From Enoplosus armatus (taxonomy: Eukaryota; Chordata; Actinopteri; Centrarchiformes; Enoplosidae), in NCBI RefSeq assembly GCF_043641665.1, contig NC_092184.1, positions 2,345,608 to 2,409,607 on the forward strand: a stretch of DNA of 64,000 nt, read 5' to 3'. Positions within the stretch are counted from its first letter, which is position 1; every line of letters starts with the position of its first letter. Position numbers and translations under genes: made by a program. Below, one piece after another: positions 34,785-45,355 of the stretch. The notes beneath the pieces are model-generated. The model saw only the letters and a list, made by a program, of their open reading frames with translations, did no database searches and was not told the origin of the DNA.

Positions 34785-34787
<3 letters not shown>

Positions 34788-34820
<33 letters not shown>

Positions 34821-34824
34821 CGTG
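34788..34824 (+). repeat. (TG)n microsatellite with CG interruptions
   Basis: About 14 TG units then GCGTGCGTG. The 229-codon plus-strand frame here (34715-35404) is an artefact of this array, an A16 run and a CA array. Confidence 0.93.
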
Positions 34825-34892
34825 TGCATGCCATTGTGTGTCACAAATAAGAAAGCCATTCAGCCCTTTGTTATATCTAAAGAACGAAAAGA

Positions 34893-35030
34893 CAAAAAAA
34901 AAAAAAAAGAAAAAATTCAGTTTGGCAATTTGGACATCACTTCTTATTACATCGAACCAGCCTCACCTAAACCCCCAGCTGTGTGTCACTTTACAGCACA
35001 CACACACACACACCGACACATATACACACA
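34893..35030 (+). repeat. Poly-A tract and short (CA)n
   Basis: A16 run near 34893-34908 and an interrupted CA array at 34995-35030. Confidence 0.8.
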
Positions 35031-35975
35031 GGTGTAATTCTAGCCCTCCAGGTCTCCCTCTAAGCCTGCCTTGCGCTGCTACAATCCCTCACCTATTAAC
35101 ATATGTAAGAGCAACAAGGTCTCCAAAGCCAGGCCGCCCTGCGAGTTCATTAGCCGTCAGCCGTGTTGAATTAGCCGTAGCGCGGCCCTGCACTTTCTCA
35201 CACTGCCATCCAGCACTCATTACACTGCTCGCTGACACTGCTGCCGTCTCAACAGAACACATGGAACACACGAATACATACAGTCTTTTAGTAGGCTTAC
35301 CATTTTTTTTTATCAGACTTCATTTATTCACATGTTTCTCAATATCTAGCGATGTTTCCAACCACAGTACGATAACTTCGCGCTGTTCAAAACTTCCATT
35401 ATGAAGGAAGGGATTTTAGAAGTTGCTCTAAAGCAGTTAGAGCAAAGCAAATTTGATATGATATTAAATGTAATCTAATGCATGTGTTAAGTCTCTACTT
35501 AAACTCTATAACAGAACACTGTCAGCAATTACTGTGCTGTTATTTCAGCTTTTATTTCATAGATTGTAATCACATTAAACTTTTAGATGTCACAAGTATC
35601 ACGAAGCAATATGGCATTGCAAAAAATTAATAGTGCAAGTCTGCTGGGAGTCCGGGCTGCCTATATTACCGACATACTGTAGTTGATCATTTTTTCAGTC
35701 TGATGCTGATGATTTGTGTTCTGTGAAAGAGTAGCCGACATCCGAACCATTTAGACCCAAAAGTCTAATTGAATATCCAGAGAGGAATCATGAGGTCCGG
35801 TGTTGGCAAGGAGAGCCCAGTAAACAAGACAAAATTCTAATTAGCGCTCATTATCACTTGGGATCACATCCAAGTCCTCTGAGGATTTTTATGTGCCAAA
35901 AGAAAGAAGAAAAAAAAAAAAAGAATAATTCTTACTGTATCTTTCATGTGACCAGCAAGTAACTACAGCTTTCAG
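35031..35975. other. Non-coding; low-repeat block at 35040-35245
   Basis: 35040-35245 is repeat-free with duplicated ATTAGCCGT words at 35149 and 35170; candidate conserved non-coding element. The rest is A+T-rich with A12 near 35912. No gene. Confidence 0.4.
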
Positions 35976-36117
35976 TTCAATTCAGTTTTATTTATATACA
36001 GCGCCAAATCACAACCAAAGTCATCTCATGACACTTTACAAAATAGAGCAGGTCTGTTATTACAGAGACCCAACAGTTCCCACCATGAGCAAGCACTTTG
36101 GCAGCAGCGGCAAGGGG
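35976..36117 (-). mobile_element. LINE/SINE-tail fragment, copy A
   Basis: Reads TTCAATTCAGTTTTATTTAT then AGCGCCAAATCACAA, and ends near GGCAAGG. It aligns with 56702-56870 at roughly 95 percent by eye. It lacks 18 bp between GCAGGTC and TGTTATTACAG that copy B has. Called minus because the sense 3' tail of this family ends in ATAAATAAAATTGAATTG. Common in percomorph genomes. Confidence 0.7.
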
Positions 36118-36230
36118 CAATGTATCAGATAAATACGTTGGAGTTCAGATATAAAGCAGTATAAAATGGAAATACAAGTACATCAAACTTTACACTCAAT
36201 CTGCTTTTTGAGTTGAAAAGTCTGTGGCTC

Positions 36231-36880
36231 CAGTGGTGGAACATAACTGACTACATTTACTCTATCTACTTAAGTACTAATCTGAGGTACTTTACTTGAG
36301 TACTTCCGTGTTACGCTTCTTTACACCTCTACCTCACTATATTTCAGAGGCTACTACACCACTACACCTATCTGACAGGTGGTTAAGATTCTACATGAAA
36401 TAAAAACATAGGATAAGAGGCCTCTGAGCTGTTGGCAATTCCACGAGAGACGTTTCCCCTCTAAACCGACGACGTGGTTTCATTTCAAAAACCCTTCAAA
36501 TTCTCCAATATTTCCCAAAAAGTGAAGATGAGAGAAAAGTCCAAAAGATGAATGTAGATTTTTTATTTTTATTTTTTTCTCTCTCCTCTCTCGTGTCACG
36601 GGCCCTCAGATTTATCTTGTGTTCCTTTAGAGGGGCCTGACCCTTACGTTGGGAACCACTAGACTAAACCACCTAACTGTGTATGAAGTAGTTGAGTGCC
36701 ACCTTGAGCAGCTACGGCAGTAAAATACTTACACATTGATGCATCAACATTAACAGTCTAATAATGTCACATATAATAATATATCAGTCACAGGGGACAT
36801 TTCACTGCAGAACTGCTACTTTTACTTTCACAAATGTAGTAGATTTTGCTTACAATACTTCTCTTCTTTCTTCTGTTAAA
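36231..36880. mobile_element. hAT-type MITE, copy 1 (3' end lost)
   Basis: Starts CAGTGGTGGAACATAACTGA and continues with ACTACATTTACTC, TACTTAAGTAC, GAGGTACTTTACTTGAGTAC and TTTCAGAGG, the hallmark of an abundant fish MITE. An ordinary right end (CCACTG) is missing; it degrades at TACTTCTCTTCTTTC near 36857. Internally 36590-36665 carries GGGAACCACTAGACTAAAC, also seen in fish copies. Non-coding. Confidence 0.7.
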
Positions 36881-36881
36881 G

Positions 36882-36950
36882 CCCCCTGAGGCAAATTTGT
36901 GGTTTGTGATTTTGGGCGACACGAATAAAAATTGACTCGACTACTTATTT
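36882..36950 (+). mobile_element. LINE/SINE-tail fragment, copy C (sense)
   Basis: CCCCTGAGGCAAATTTGTGG then GTGATTTTGGGCGACACGAATAAAAATTGAC. Its reverse complement resembles the start of copies A and B. It directly follows the MITE, so the MITE may have inserted close to, or into, a tail element. Confidence 0.5.
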
Positions 36951-37359
36951 ACGTAGGATTTTAAATGCCGGACATTTACCGAGCTGGTCCATTTCCTTAC
37001 ATAAAGGACCTGTGAACACCCTCTGCTTGCTGACAGGTTGTCCTTGGATACAGTAGCAGCCTTCGTCGGATGTGCCAGTCCGTCATTCGGAGTAATTGAA
37101 CAAACCATTTAACCACCAAACATTTGCTCACTGGTCAAGCAGGTAAATCCTGAAATCACTATAATTGCGTTGGTCCACGTTGGTAATTGTTTCAGGTGAT
37201 ATAATTACGCAGTAATGTGGTTAAATGCCTCATGTTCCGAGTGCAGACGCTAACAACGAAAGCAAATGAAATTACTTCACGAGCTGTTAAGGCAAACCTT
37301 ATATGCTGCGTGTTTTGTGAGAATTCTTGTCGAGTGATGCAAGACGTGCGTGTATGTAA

Positions 37360-37362
<3 letters not shown>
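36951..37362. other. Non-coding, no gene seen
   Basis: Unique sequence. Confidence 0.6.

Positions 37363-37428
<66 letters not shown>
37363..37428 (+). repeat. (TG)n microsatellite, 66 bp
   Basis: About 33 perfect units. Confidence 0.97.
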
Positions 37429-37429
<1 letters not shown>

Positions 37430-37537
37430 TCTCTTCCATGTTAGCTCTGTGGATCAGCCTGTAAACAGACACCTATGAGCAGCTGGGCACTTGGCTCCAG
37501 CACAACTCCCTCACAGAGAGGAAAGGAACTGTTGACC

Positions 37538-37539
<2 letters not shown>

Positions 37540-37589
<50 letters not shown>
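37540..37589 (+). repeat. (AC)n microsatellite, 50 bp
   Basis: 25 perfect units. It faces the TG array at 37363 across 111 bp. Confidence 0.97.
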
Positions 37590-37592
<3 letters not shown>

Positions 37593-37792
37593 CCAGACCG
37601 TGTATGCATGCACCAACAAGCGGTACATCACCACACACAGACACATGAACATCCATAAACACACAGATCCACTCGACAACACACTCTCACACAAACACAT
37701 TTCCCTCGGCTCCCACAGGAGACAGACGCTGCCATGTTTACTGCCTCGCCGGAAACTTTCACAGGAAGGAGCGAGAGACCAGCGCCTATCAT

Positions 37793-37842
37793 TCTCTCTC
37801 TCTCTCTCTCTCTGCCTTCCAAAGTTTTTTTTTTTTTTTTTT
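37793..37842 (+). repeat. (CT)n followed by T18
   Basis: CT units at 37793-37813 and a T run at 37825-37842. Confidence 0.93.
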
Positions 37843-39453
37843 GTTTCTTTCGGACATCTCTACATCAACACTTCGGTCAGTTTATTTGTCCAAGGCAACA
37901 ACTCAGCAGGCTTTATTGCTCTCCAAATCTAAATCAGGAGGGGGCGTAGGGGACAAATTTCCGGATGAACACGCCAGTGGACACACTCAGGAGAATGTAA
38001 ACCGGGCCTGGAGCATAAGTGATAACAAATAAGAGATGTGCTCTAGCTGCGAGCCGTACACTCCAAATGTTTTTGTTTTTACTCTGAAGGACACCGAGGA
38101 GTCTGGCTGGAGCTTCAGCCAGAAAAACACTCCAGAAGCTTCCAAACACCGTCTCTGTCTCTCCCTCAAGAGCCGGATTGTCCTGGCCTTCACACACTCA
38201 GAGGAGGGTTGTTTTTTTTTTTTTTCTTTTTCCCCCCCCGGAGGCTGGGGTGATTCAGTGGATCTGATGATTCACTGGGAACAGAGCAGAAAGAATAAGA
38301 TGGTACCCTGGCGCCAGGGGAAATAACACATTTACGACATTTAACAACAATACATCAATAACGTGTCGTTTTTAAATCCTTAAAACATGCGTAGTTGCAG
38401 ACGTTCCTTATAATCAAAGGAAGTAAATGTAAATAGATGGACCCAAAATAAGACAGAGCCCCAGTGGATATGTTAATAATAATCTAATCGCAGTTATGGC
38501 ATATGTTTAACGCTTAATGGCTGATATTAGGCCAATGTGTGTGACGTTCACTCCATGCACAGTATTTTATAAAGTTACGAATTGGATGGAAGGATGACTC
38601 TGACTTTTTTTAAAACTCAGAAGTGGATGCTCTGATCGGTCTTGCGAATTGCGTGCTTTTCATGTTTGGCAATTTGAGCATGTTTATTGTCAAAACGAAG
38701 CAGTGTTTTCATTATCAATCGAGCGAATTTATGATTAATTGGTTTGGAGTCCGCCAGATTTCAAAATAATAATGACTGGCCCATCAGACGACGTTTGCGT
38801 GAACGAAAGTGATGTATTACAAGTGCTCACTCGCGTTGACATACGCTCCAAAACCGCCAGCATATTTAGCTGGCAGTGGTTTGAAAATTGAGAAAAGCAG
38901 TTCATCCTCACGTGCGGGAGGATGAGACCAGATGGTATTTGTTATCAGATGACTCAAAGATCACCTCCAGACACACAAAGAACCGTTTGCGTCTGAAATG
39001 TTTTCTCCTGAAAAACGTCGACTACATCCGTCTTCTTCATTAAAAAAAAAAAAAGTCAAAAAAATTCCCAAACTGAGACGTTAAAGATTGTAAGTAACTG
39101 TCGATGAAAAGTCACCCTACAAAGTGTTTTGGGTCCATCTGGTGAGCACGTTAAATGTTTTGTTTCGGGGGTTGTTTTTTTTTTCCCCTTTAAGCCACGG
39201 GATCGAACGTTCAGGTGGAGGAGAACATGGAAATGTTCAACTTAGGGATGTTGTGGCGCACACGTTTTTGAAAGGACACGCTCACGACCACTGACCACTG
39301 ACCACTGGCTGTCCTCTCAGAGACGGACTGTGCACACTGCCCTGCTGCTGTTGTTGATGGCCAGGAACTACTAATTCTCGGCATGTGGCTCTTACTCCTC
39401 TCTCAGCCTCTTTTCTTTCTCTCCTCCTCTATCAGCCTCTTTTCTTTCCCCTC

Positions 39454-39458
<5 letters not shown>
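37843..39458. other. Non-coding, no gene seen
   Basis: T/C tract at 38211-38239, A12 near 39042, (CTGACCA)3 tandem near 39285-39307. Otherwise unique. Confidence 0.6.

Positions 39459-39492
<34 letters not shown>
39459..39492 (+). repeat. (CT)n microsatellite
   Basis: 17 perfect units, preceded by C/T-rich sequence. Confidence 0.95.
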
Positions 39493-39494
<2 letters not shown>

Positions 39495-39648
39495 ATCCGT
39501 CATTTGTCATCACTCTTGAACAAAGTCTTTCTTTGTCATCACTGCCAACCAAAAACAGTTCACTTTTCCCGTCGGCACCAACAGCAGTGCTCTCCATAAT
39601 AACACTCCAAATTAGCTGCTGGAAATTTTGATCACAGCATATCAGAGA

Positions 39649-39674
39649 GGGGGGGGGGGGGGGGGGGCGGGGGA
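39649..39674 (+). repeat. Poly-G tract (G19)
   Basis: G19, C, then G5, followed by a short GT array. G-quadruplex potential. Confidence 0.93.
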
Positions 39675-39688
39675 GTGTGTGTGTGTGT

Positions 39689-40309
39689 TCGTGCGCGCAT
39701 GTTTATTTGGGCTCCGTGGTGGAATTTTGTCACATGTAGAATTAGCCTGATATATTGGTTTACCAAGACAGCATGTGACTGATATTTCCCTCCCCTGTAA
39801 GAACAGCATCAGGTAGATTGATGGAGTTTGATTTATGAATTGATTCTGTCTAATACGACACAGCTTTGTGTGTGTTTCTTGAGTTTCCCCCCAAGTGAGA
39901 TAGAGGTTTTGTACCTTTGGCACTCTGACAGAATAAATAAATGACAAAAAAAAACAAACAAATATAGTTCTAGATGAGTTTAGCCCCTCGGTCCTCATAG
40001 AGATCATGCTATGCTGGAATTGGCAGAGTGGTGGAGCCAAGGACGGCTTGGGAGGAAGAGCTGCCTGAGAGGAGCAACTCATAGCAGAATGACCCCGGTG
40101 CAGGTCACATTTGTTGTGCTGAATCTTTGCAGTGAAGTAACTGTGAAAAGAAAGGCTTTGGTTTCATCCTAGCACGCTAACACATTGTACAGTAAATTAA
40201 CTGGCCGCATGACAGACATTGTAACAAAAACTTTTACTTTGAAATTGTCATTTTTATGATGTTTAAGTATAATCAATAGACACAATGGATCTGAAAACTC
40301 AAGACAAGA
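39689..40309. other. Non-coding, no gene seen
   Basis: The minus-strand frame 39642-40082 starts in the G/GT tract and has no domain. Confidence 0.6.
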
Positions 40310-40327
40310 TAAAAAAAAAAAAAAAAA
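40310..40327 (+). repeat. Poly-A tract
   Basis: A18 run. Confidence 0.9.
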
Positions 40328-40361
40328 GTGCCATTTTCTAGTGATTGTTAGATGAATGTAT

Positions 40362-40725
40362 TAAAGGGGCACTCCAGGGATTTAGTAATGCACTTCCATC
40401 AATTAGGGGGACTCAGAAGCAACAGATTAAAAAAAAATAATAATAATGGTCAAAATCAAAAGCAGCAGAGGCTGAGATACCTTGACTTTTAGTCGCAAGT
40501 ATGAGTCAAGTTCTGGATCCTACATTTCCCATAATGCAACAGGAAAGCAACCCTTTCATTAGACCCTCCCTCCTAAATGCCCACTTCTTTCAAACTCCTT
40601 CGCAGGTCGAGCGGCGTACCTCATGATCAGTAAGCTGAACTCTGCGTGTCCAATTGGTGGAGTGCTTCAAAGACTTAACGCTCTCCATAAAGTCCACTGT
40701 GGTGGTGAAAAGTAAATTCATAATC
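40362..40725 (+). repeat. Dispersed fish-type repeat, family B copy 2
   Basis: Starts TTAAAGGGGCACTCCAGGGA, then GCACTTCCATCAATTAGGGG, GAGGCTGAGATACC, CATTTCCCATAATGCAACAG and CTAAATGCCCACTTCTTTCA. The TTAAAGG...CTCCA start is shared with the TTAA-bounded element at 1583, suggesting related termini. A right-hand end may be the TGGAGTGC...TTAA segment at 40665-40679. Non-coding. Confidence 0.55.
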
Positions 40726-41055
40726 ACATTAGACATGAATTCTTTTCAGTCTGGTATTGTGTAACAAAGAGTTATGTGTTCATTACATCATTCCTCATTC
40801 GCAGTTATCATTAATTCTAAATATTTTTATAATGAATTTTTCATGCCTCATAATGCTTGCAATTCATCACATTGCACAATGCCAATGATCTTGGCCAAGT
40901 GTTAATGGATAGACAACCGCTTTTCTCGGTACTCTCCAGCCTGGACTTGCTGGTCAGTAAATATTTAGACATGGAGGGTGATACAGGCCCGTTGCGCCGT
41001 GAGGAGGACCTTGAACTTTTGGTTCTCCCACACTGGGCTTTAAAGGCCGAGCCGG
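40726..41055. other. Non-coding, no gene seen
   Basis: Unique sequence, A+T-rich at first. Confidence 0.55.
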
Positions 41056-41085
41056 GGAGGGGGGGTGGTGGTGGTGGTGGGGGGG
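41056..41085 (+). repeat. G-rich (GGT)n tract, quadruplex-prone
   Basis: GGGAGGGGGGGTGGTGG-type sequence ending in a G7 run. Confidence 0.85.
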
Positions 41086-42000
41086 ACCAGCCACCACACA
41101 TGGCTGAACACACCCATGTAAACACTGACTGTCCCATGTGTCGCCCCAGGCGTCCTCACACGCAGGCGCACACTCTCCTGGTGCAGTAACATATTCTCTG
41201 CACAATGAATTGATACGCAGTCAAAGTAAGATCATGGTTCAAGCAGTAAAGTAAGCAGAAGTCCTAGAGTGACTTCCTGTCTGGTCGCTGTCCTACAAGC
41301 TTCTGTAACTCGTATGTGGAGGCTGGCGTCGTATATACAGGTAATGACTGACAACGTAGTAAACACAGTCGAAATGAGAAGTGTCTCCGTAGGGTCATAA
41401 TTGTAAATGTCGGCAAATACTTAAAAATGACCTCATATCTGCTCACAGCTCCATTATAGCGTGTTGTAATATGTGTTATATGTGTTTTGTATATGCGGAA
41501 TGAGGAGGTTAAAGTGTTACCGGCACAGATTTTATGAAAGTTGACGCTTGTAGTTAATAGTTTTAGCAATTTATATACGAATTTATACAAGTAAGAAATC
41601 CACAGGAGTCACAATACCCAAGAATACAAATAAAACGTCGTTAGAATACTCGTGTAGAATCCAGTAACAATGCTGTAAATTCAAATTCATGTGAAAATCT
41701 TTATATAATCTATAATATGTCTCATTGCTCACCATTAAGTAATATAATTACCTTTTGCATTTGCTGTTGGGACTCTTTATTTCTGTGTATTTTTTCAGGT
41801 AATCAGTTTCATATTGATAAAGTGGAGAACTATTGACTTTAGTTTCACTTTACATACCATGTGCAGTGACGCCTAAACAGCAGAAGTGCGTCGTGGGACA
41901 ATTACAAGACGGCCTCACGGGCTCATTGACATCTCTGTGACCCTTAATGCACAACACACTCGCCGCCTCTCCTTTTGTGTGAACCGGTGCTCCGGTAGTG
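41086..42000. other. Non-coding, no gene seen
   Basis: Unique sequence. Minus-strand frame 41264-41590 has no domain. Confidence 0.6.
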
Positions 42001-42022
42001 TTGGAGGGAGGGAGGGAGGGGG
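42001..42022 (+). repeat. (GGGA)n tract
   Basis: About four GGGA units ending in GGGGG. Confidence 0.85.
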
Positions 42023-42207
42023 CAGGCTGTGCTCCGGGGCCAGGCTGAACTTCCTGTGAAGGTGTAAGGGATAAACGAAGAGAGGGATGCTGGGAAAGGG
42101 TGAGGCCGTGTGAGGAGATGAGAGTCTGAGCCCGGCTTAGACATCCTCCTTTCAGAGGCTCCTGACATCCCTACCGGCTATCATATTCTCCATGGCCTTA
42201 ACACACA

Positions 42208-42214
<7 letters not shown>

Positions 42215-42261
<47 letters not shown>
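42215..42261 (+). repeat. (CA)n microsatellite, 47 bp
   Basis: 23 perfect units. Confidence 0.97.
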
Positions 42262-42263
<2 letters not shown>

Positions 42264-43063
42264 TGTCTTGCTCTTTTCTTCTCCCTGTCCCCTGCTCCGA
42301 CCCTGAGCGCTGCTTTTACCGAGAGCAGAGACACTTAGTGCTGTCGGACCACTTGTAAAAGCTTCTATCCCTTCCTTTCTCTCTGGCTCCGGCGTGCATC
42401 AAAAGCAGAGGCTGTTCCGACACCGCCGGTGGCTCCTGCGGGTCGTGGCGAAGGACAGACCGGCCGACCGTGGACGGTCCACACTGCCCTGTGTTTGAGG
42501 ATAGTGGCTGAGAGCGGTTTTGATGTAGGGAGAGAGCGATATTATGAGTTAAAAGTTTCCTCACCAGAAAGACGTTGGTTGTTGGAACAATCTTATGTTT
42601 TCCTGACAAGAGACCCCTTGTGTTCATGAAAGAAATGACTGTCCTCAATGGGCAGCAACAGCAGAACCGGCATGACATTACCATCACTGATCTCTTGGGG
42701 GAGGAGATGAGGATGAGTGAAATTAAATTACCGTGTGGCTTTGACACGGGGAGACAGCCGCTCACACCCTGCCTCACACCAACAGTCACTGGTGGTTCCC
42801 TTAAACCATGACACCAGTGTTTTCCTTTACCAGAACCACAGCCAGGATTCTTCCCGAAGCGTTGCCAAACCTAAACCATAGAGGCGTCAGATCCCAAAAT
42901 GTTCTTATGGGTTGTTTTTGTAAGACGTGTTGTTTCCTCTTACCTGGTGTGAATGTGCCACGTGATCTTTAATATTTGGCTTCTAGCTATTGGATTGATG
43001 TACCACTCGAACCGTGTCACCTGCACAAGCTGTTATATCTCTATGTCAGTAGTAGAAGGTAAC
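42262..43063. other. Non-coding; CpG-denser segment at 42380-42490
   Basis: 42380-42490 has an unusual local concentration of CpG for this window. It is followed by a 61-codon ATG frame at 42626-42811 with balanced composition, unrecognised. No promoter or exon can be claimed. Confidence 0.4.
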
Positions 43064-43475
43064 CGGTGGTGGAAGATGCATTCAGATCTTTTACGAAGTA
43101 AAAGTAAGAATACCGCAATTCCAAAATAGTACAAAATTTGACTTACTAGTACTCACTATACTGCCAAAATGGGCTCTGTTGGTGTTACATTTTTTATTAC
43201 ATATTATACTATTTGATTATCGTTATAGATTCATGAACCTGTATGCAGCGTTTTGATATTGTAGCCGACTGCGGCGTACTAGAAACTACAGCTGTCAGAT
43301 TAAATGTAGTAAAAAATACAATATTTTCCCCTAAAATGTAGGGGCGTAGAAGTACAACAGCAGAAGCGTGGCATAATTATTTCAATGCTCAAGTAAAGTA
43401 CAAGTACCTCAGAACTGTACTCAAGTACTTGAGTACATGTGCCTAGTAAATGCACTTAATTGGTTCCCGCCACTG
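43064..43475. mobile_element. hAT-type MITE, copy 2, with 8 bp target duplication
   Basis: 412 bp. The left end is CGGTGGTGGAAGATGCATTC and the right end ends CCCGCCACTG, so the termini are inverted CAGTGGTGGAA-type and CAGTGGCGGGAA-type repeats. Flanks AAGGTAAC (43056-43063) and GCGGTAAC (43476-43483) match at 6 of 8 positions, the duplication length made by hAT transposases. Internal words (CAAGTAAAGTACAAGTACCTCA, split across 43393-43412) match copy 1 in reverse order. No coding capacity. Confidence 0.75.
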
Positions 43476-43539
43476 GCGGTAACTACGTGCAAATTCGAGG
43501 TACAGGTATTTGACAGGGTTTATAAAACATGAGATTATG

Positions 43540-43775
43540 CATTATATAATGTAGTTCAAATGAGCTCCACCTCGAACAGCTACAACATTACAATGCTGCT
43601 TACTTGTTGATAAATGAGTAATAACAACCCAATAATATATGATATTATTATTATTATTATTATATTACAGATAGTAATCTGCTGGTTAATGAGGTCTTTT
43701 ACATTAAAATGCATTTAGCTGATGATACTTGTGTACTTCTACTTGTAGTAAAAGACCTGGCTACTTCGTCTATCA
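43540..43775. mobile_element. hAT-type MITE, copy 3 (truncated)
   Basis: AGCTCCACCTCGAACAGCTA near 43563 corresponds to GTGCCACCTTGAGCAGCTA in copy 1 (36695-36713). It ends at GTAGTAAAAGACCTGGCTAC followed by a degraded TCTATCACTG terminus near 43776. It contains an ATT array at 43646-43664. It lies 60 bp after copy 2, so the two are either nested or a tandem insertion. Confidence 0.55.
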
Positions 43776-43776
43776 C

Positions 43777-44662
43777 TGCGTATTGTCTGAAACTTCACTT
43801 TAAAGCCATTCTAGCTTACCATTCAGAAGCTTTTCAGGAATGCAAAATTGTGCACAATGTTCACTACGTTTAAAATTGCAACTGCAACAGAATAAAGAAA
43901 CGGGGTACCAGATATCACACTTGTGTTATTATTTCTATTCGTGTAAAAATTGTTCCTGCTATACTTTCCTTTTTCCTGTTTGCCATGTGCAGCTGACTGT
44001 TGAACTGACCCTTTCATTGTTTTCTTTCTCTTCTCCATGTGCCCCTGCCCCCCCTGCCCCCCTGCCCTCCTGCCCTCCTGCTGTGCGGCGATACAGGTGA
44101 GTGCCACACTTTCAGCTTCATGACAATGAAGTGCTCTCACTGTGTCACACACTCCCTCTCTCTCTCGGCCCCTCCTCAGTTTCGGTGTCCGGCCCCTCAA
44201 CACTCCCACCGAGGGGAGTGTCCCGACACCCTGTCATTATTTTTAATCAAATGCAATTACCACCACTCTGAGGACAATTGAGTTTTGTTGACTGCCCTTT
44301 TTCTGTTACCCCTTGTCCCTGCCCCAGCCCCCCCCCCCTTCCCAGCCCACCACAACACACACATAAACAACTGTCCCGTACAAGAGTTAAAAGTCTAAAA
44401 GTCAGGCAGGCGTGTAGGCTCAAGGGTCAGGGATTGAAAACACACATTTTACTGTTCCCGATTTTCCAACTTCATTTCAATCTTAAGGAGGGAGGGGTGG
44501 ATCGCTGCAGGGGTGGATAATTGATTGAAGTGTTAAGGGAAACTTGTGTTTAGCTGGCCTGTCAGGGCCCAGCGCAAATTGTGTTTTAGAGTCTGGTTCT
44601 GTGTGGTTTTGGCGTATCATCCGGTCGCTCTTTTGGTCGGTAGGTGGGCGAGGCTTTGAAGG
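43777..44662. other. Non-coding; possible exon signals at 43993-44096
   Basis: Contains an acceptor-like tract ending at 43992 and a perfect donor word CAG/GTGAGT at 44094-44102. The 104 bp between them is open in one frame but is C-rich and low in complexity. Nothing else gene-like. Confidence 0.35.
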
Positions 44663-44690
44663 CGGGGGGGGGGGGGGGGGGGTTGGGGTT
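44663..44690 (+). repeat. Poly-G tract (G18+)
   Basis: Long G run then TTGGGG. Quadruplex-prone. Confidence 0.92.
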
Positions 44691-45159
44691 AAAAGACCGT
44701 GTGACGCTGTTGTGGGACGAGGCGTTGAACTGACCGCTTTTGTGCAGAGCGACAAAAAGATGCTCGCGCCAAAAGCAGGCCTGCCTTTGTCCTCACCCCT
44801 CCCATTATGTTTGCACCACTGCAAAATATGATTTCAGATCATCCCAGAAGAAAAGGGGAGATCGGTTGTGGGGGGGGGGTGGGGGAAGGTTGTGTCTGTG
44901 TATGTATGTGTGTGTGTGAAGGGAGGGAGGTGAGGAGGAGGGGCAGCTGCTGAATAGCCTCCTGTGTAATAATCAGCAGGCTGAGCCCCCCAGGATGGGC
45001 GAAGAAGAGCGGGATAAAGACCGTAAGTGTTCTGAAGATGTGACCGCCACACCACCGCTTCTTTTGCCTTGTGGGCACTAGGAAAGAATTCACAGATCTG
45101 TCATCTGCCAGACATTACCCCAACATCCACCCCCCCCCCCCACGTCCACCCCTTTTCTA

Positions 45160-45166
<7 letters not shown>
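44691..45166. other. Non-coding; G9 and C12 runs
   Basis: G-rich near 44870-44888 and C-rich near 45131-45142. No gene. Confidence 0.6.
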
Positions 45167-45191
<25 letters not shown>

Positions 45192-45194
45192 ACA
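45167..45194 (+). repeat. (CA)n microsatellite
   Basis: 14 units. It faces the TG array at 45356. Confidence 0.95.
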
Positions 45195-45353
45195 TCCCTG
45201 TTCTTCCCTCAGCCGTCATCGGGATTTCTTCCTGTAACTTTGGGTGACCTCCACCCCAGACCAGACACACAATAACCTCGCAGATCCCTCCTGGTGTGAG
45301 AAGACTCAGCCAGTGTCTCAGAAACTTATGACTCGCCTTCAGGTAGACTGCGA

Positions 45354-45355
<2 letters not shown>

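Noticed and set aside
34715..35404. Longest open frame in the window (229 codons)
   Set aside because: It runs through TG, poly-A and CA arrays and encodes Cys-Val, Lys and Thr-His runs; no domain outside them.
37363..37589. CRISPR-like appearance of repeated short units
   Set aside because: These are dinucleotide microsatellites with no spacer-repeat structure; the sequence is eukaryotic.
42316..42789. 157-codon minus-strand frame
   Set aside because: No domain; opposite to the shorter plus-strand frame reported as a finding; at most one could be real.
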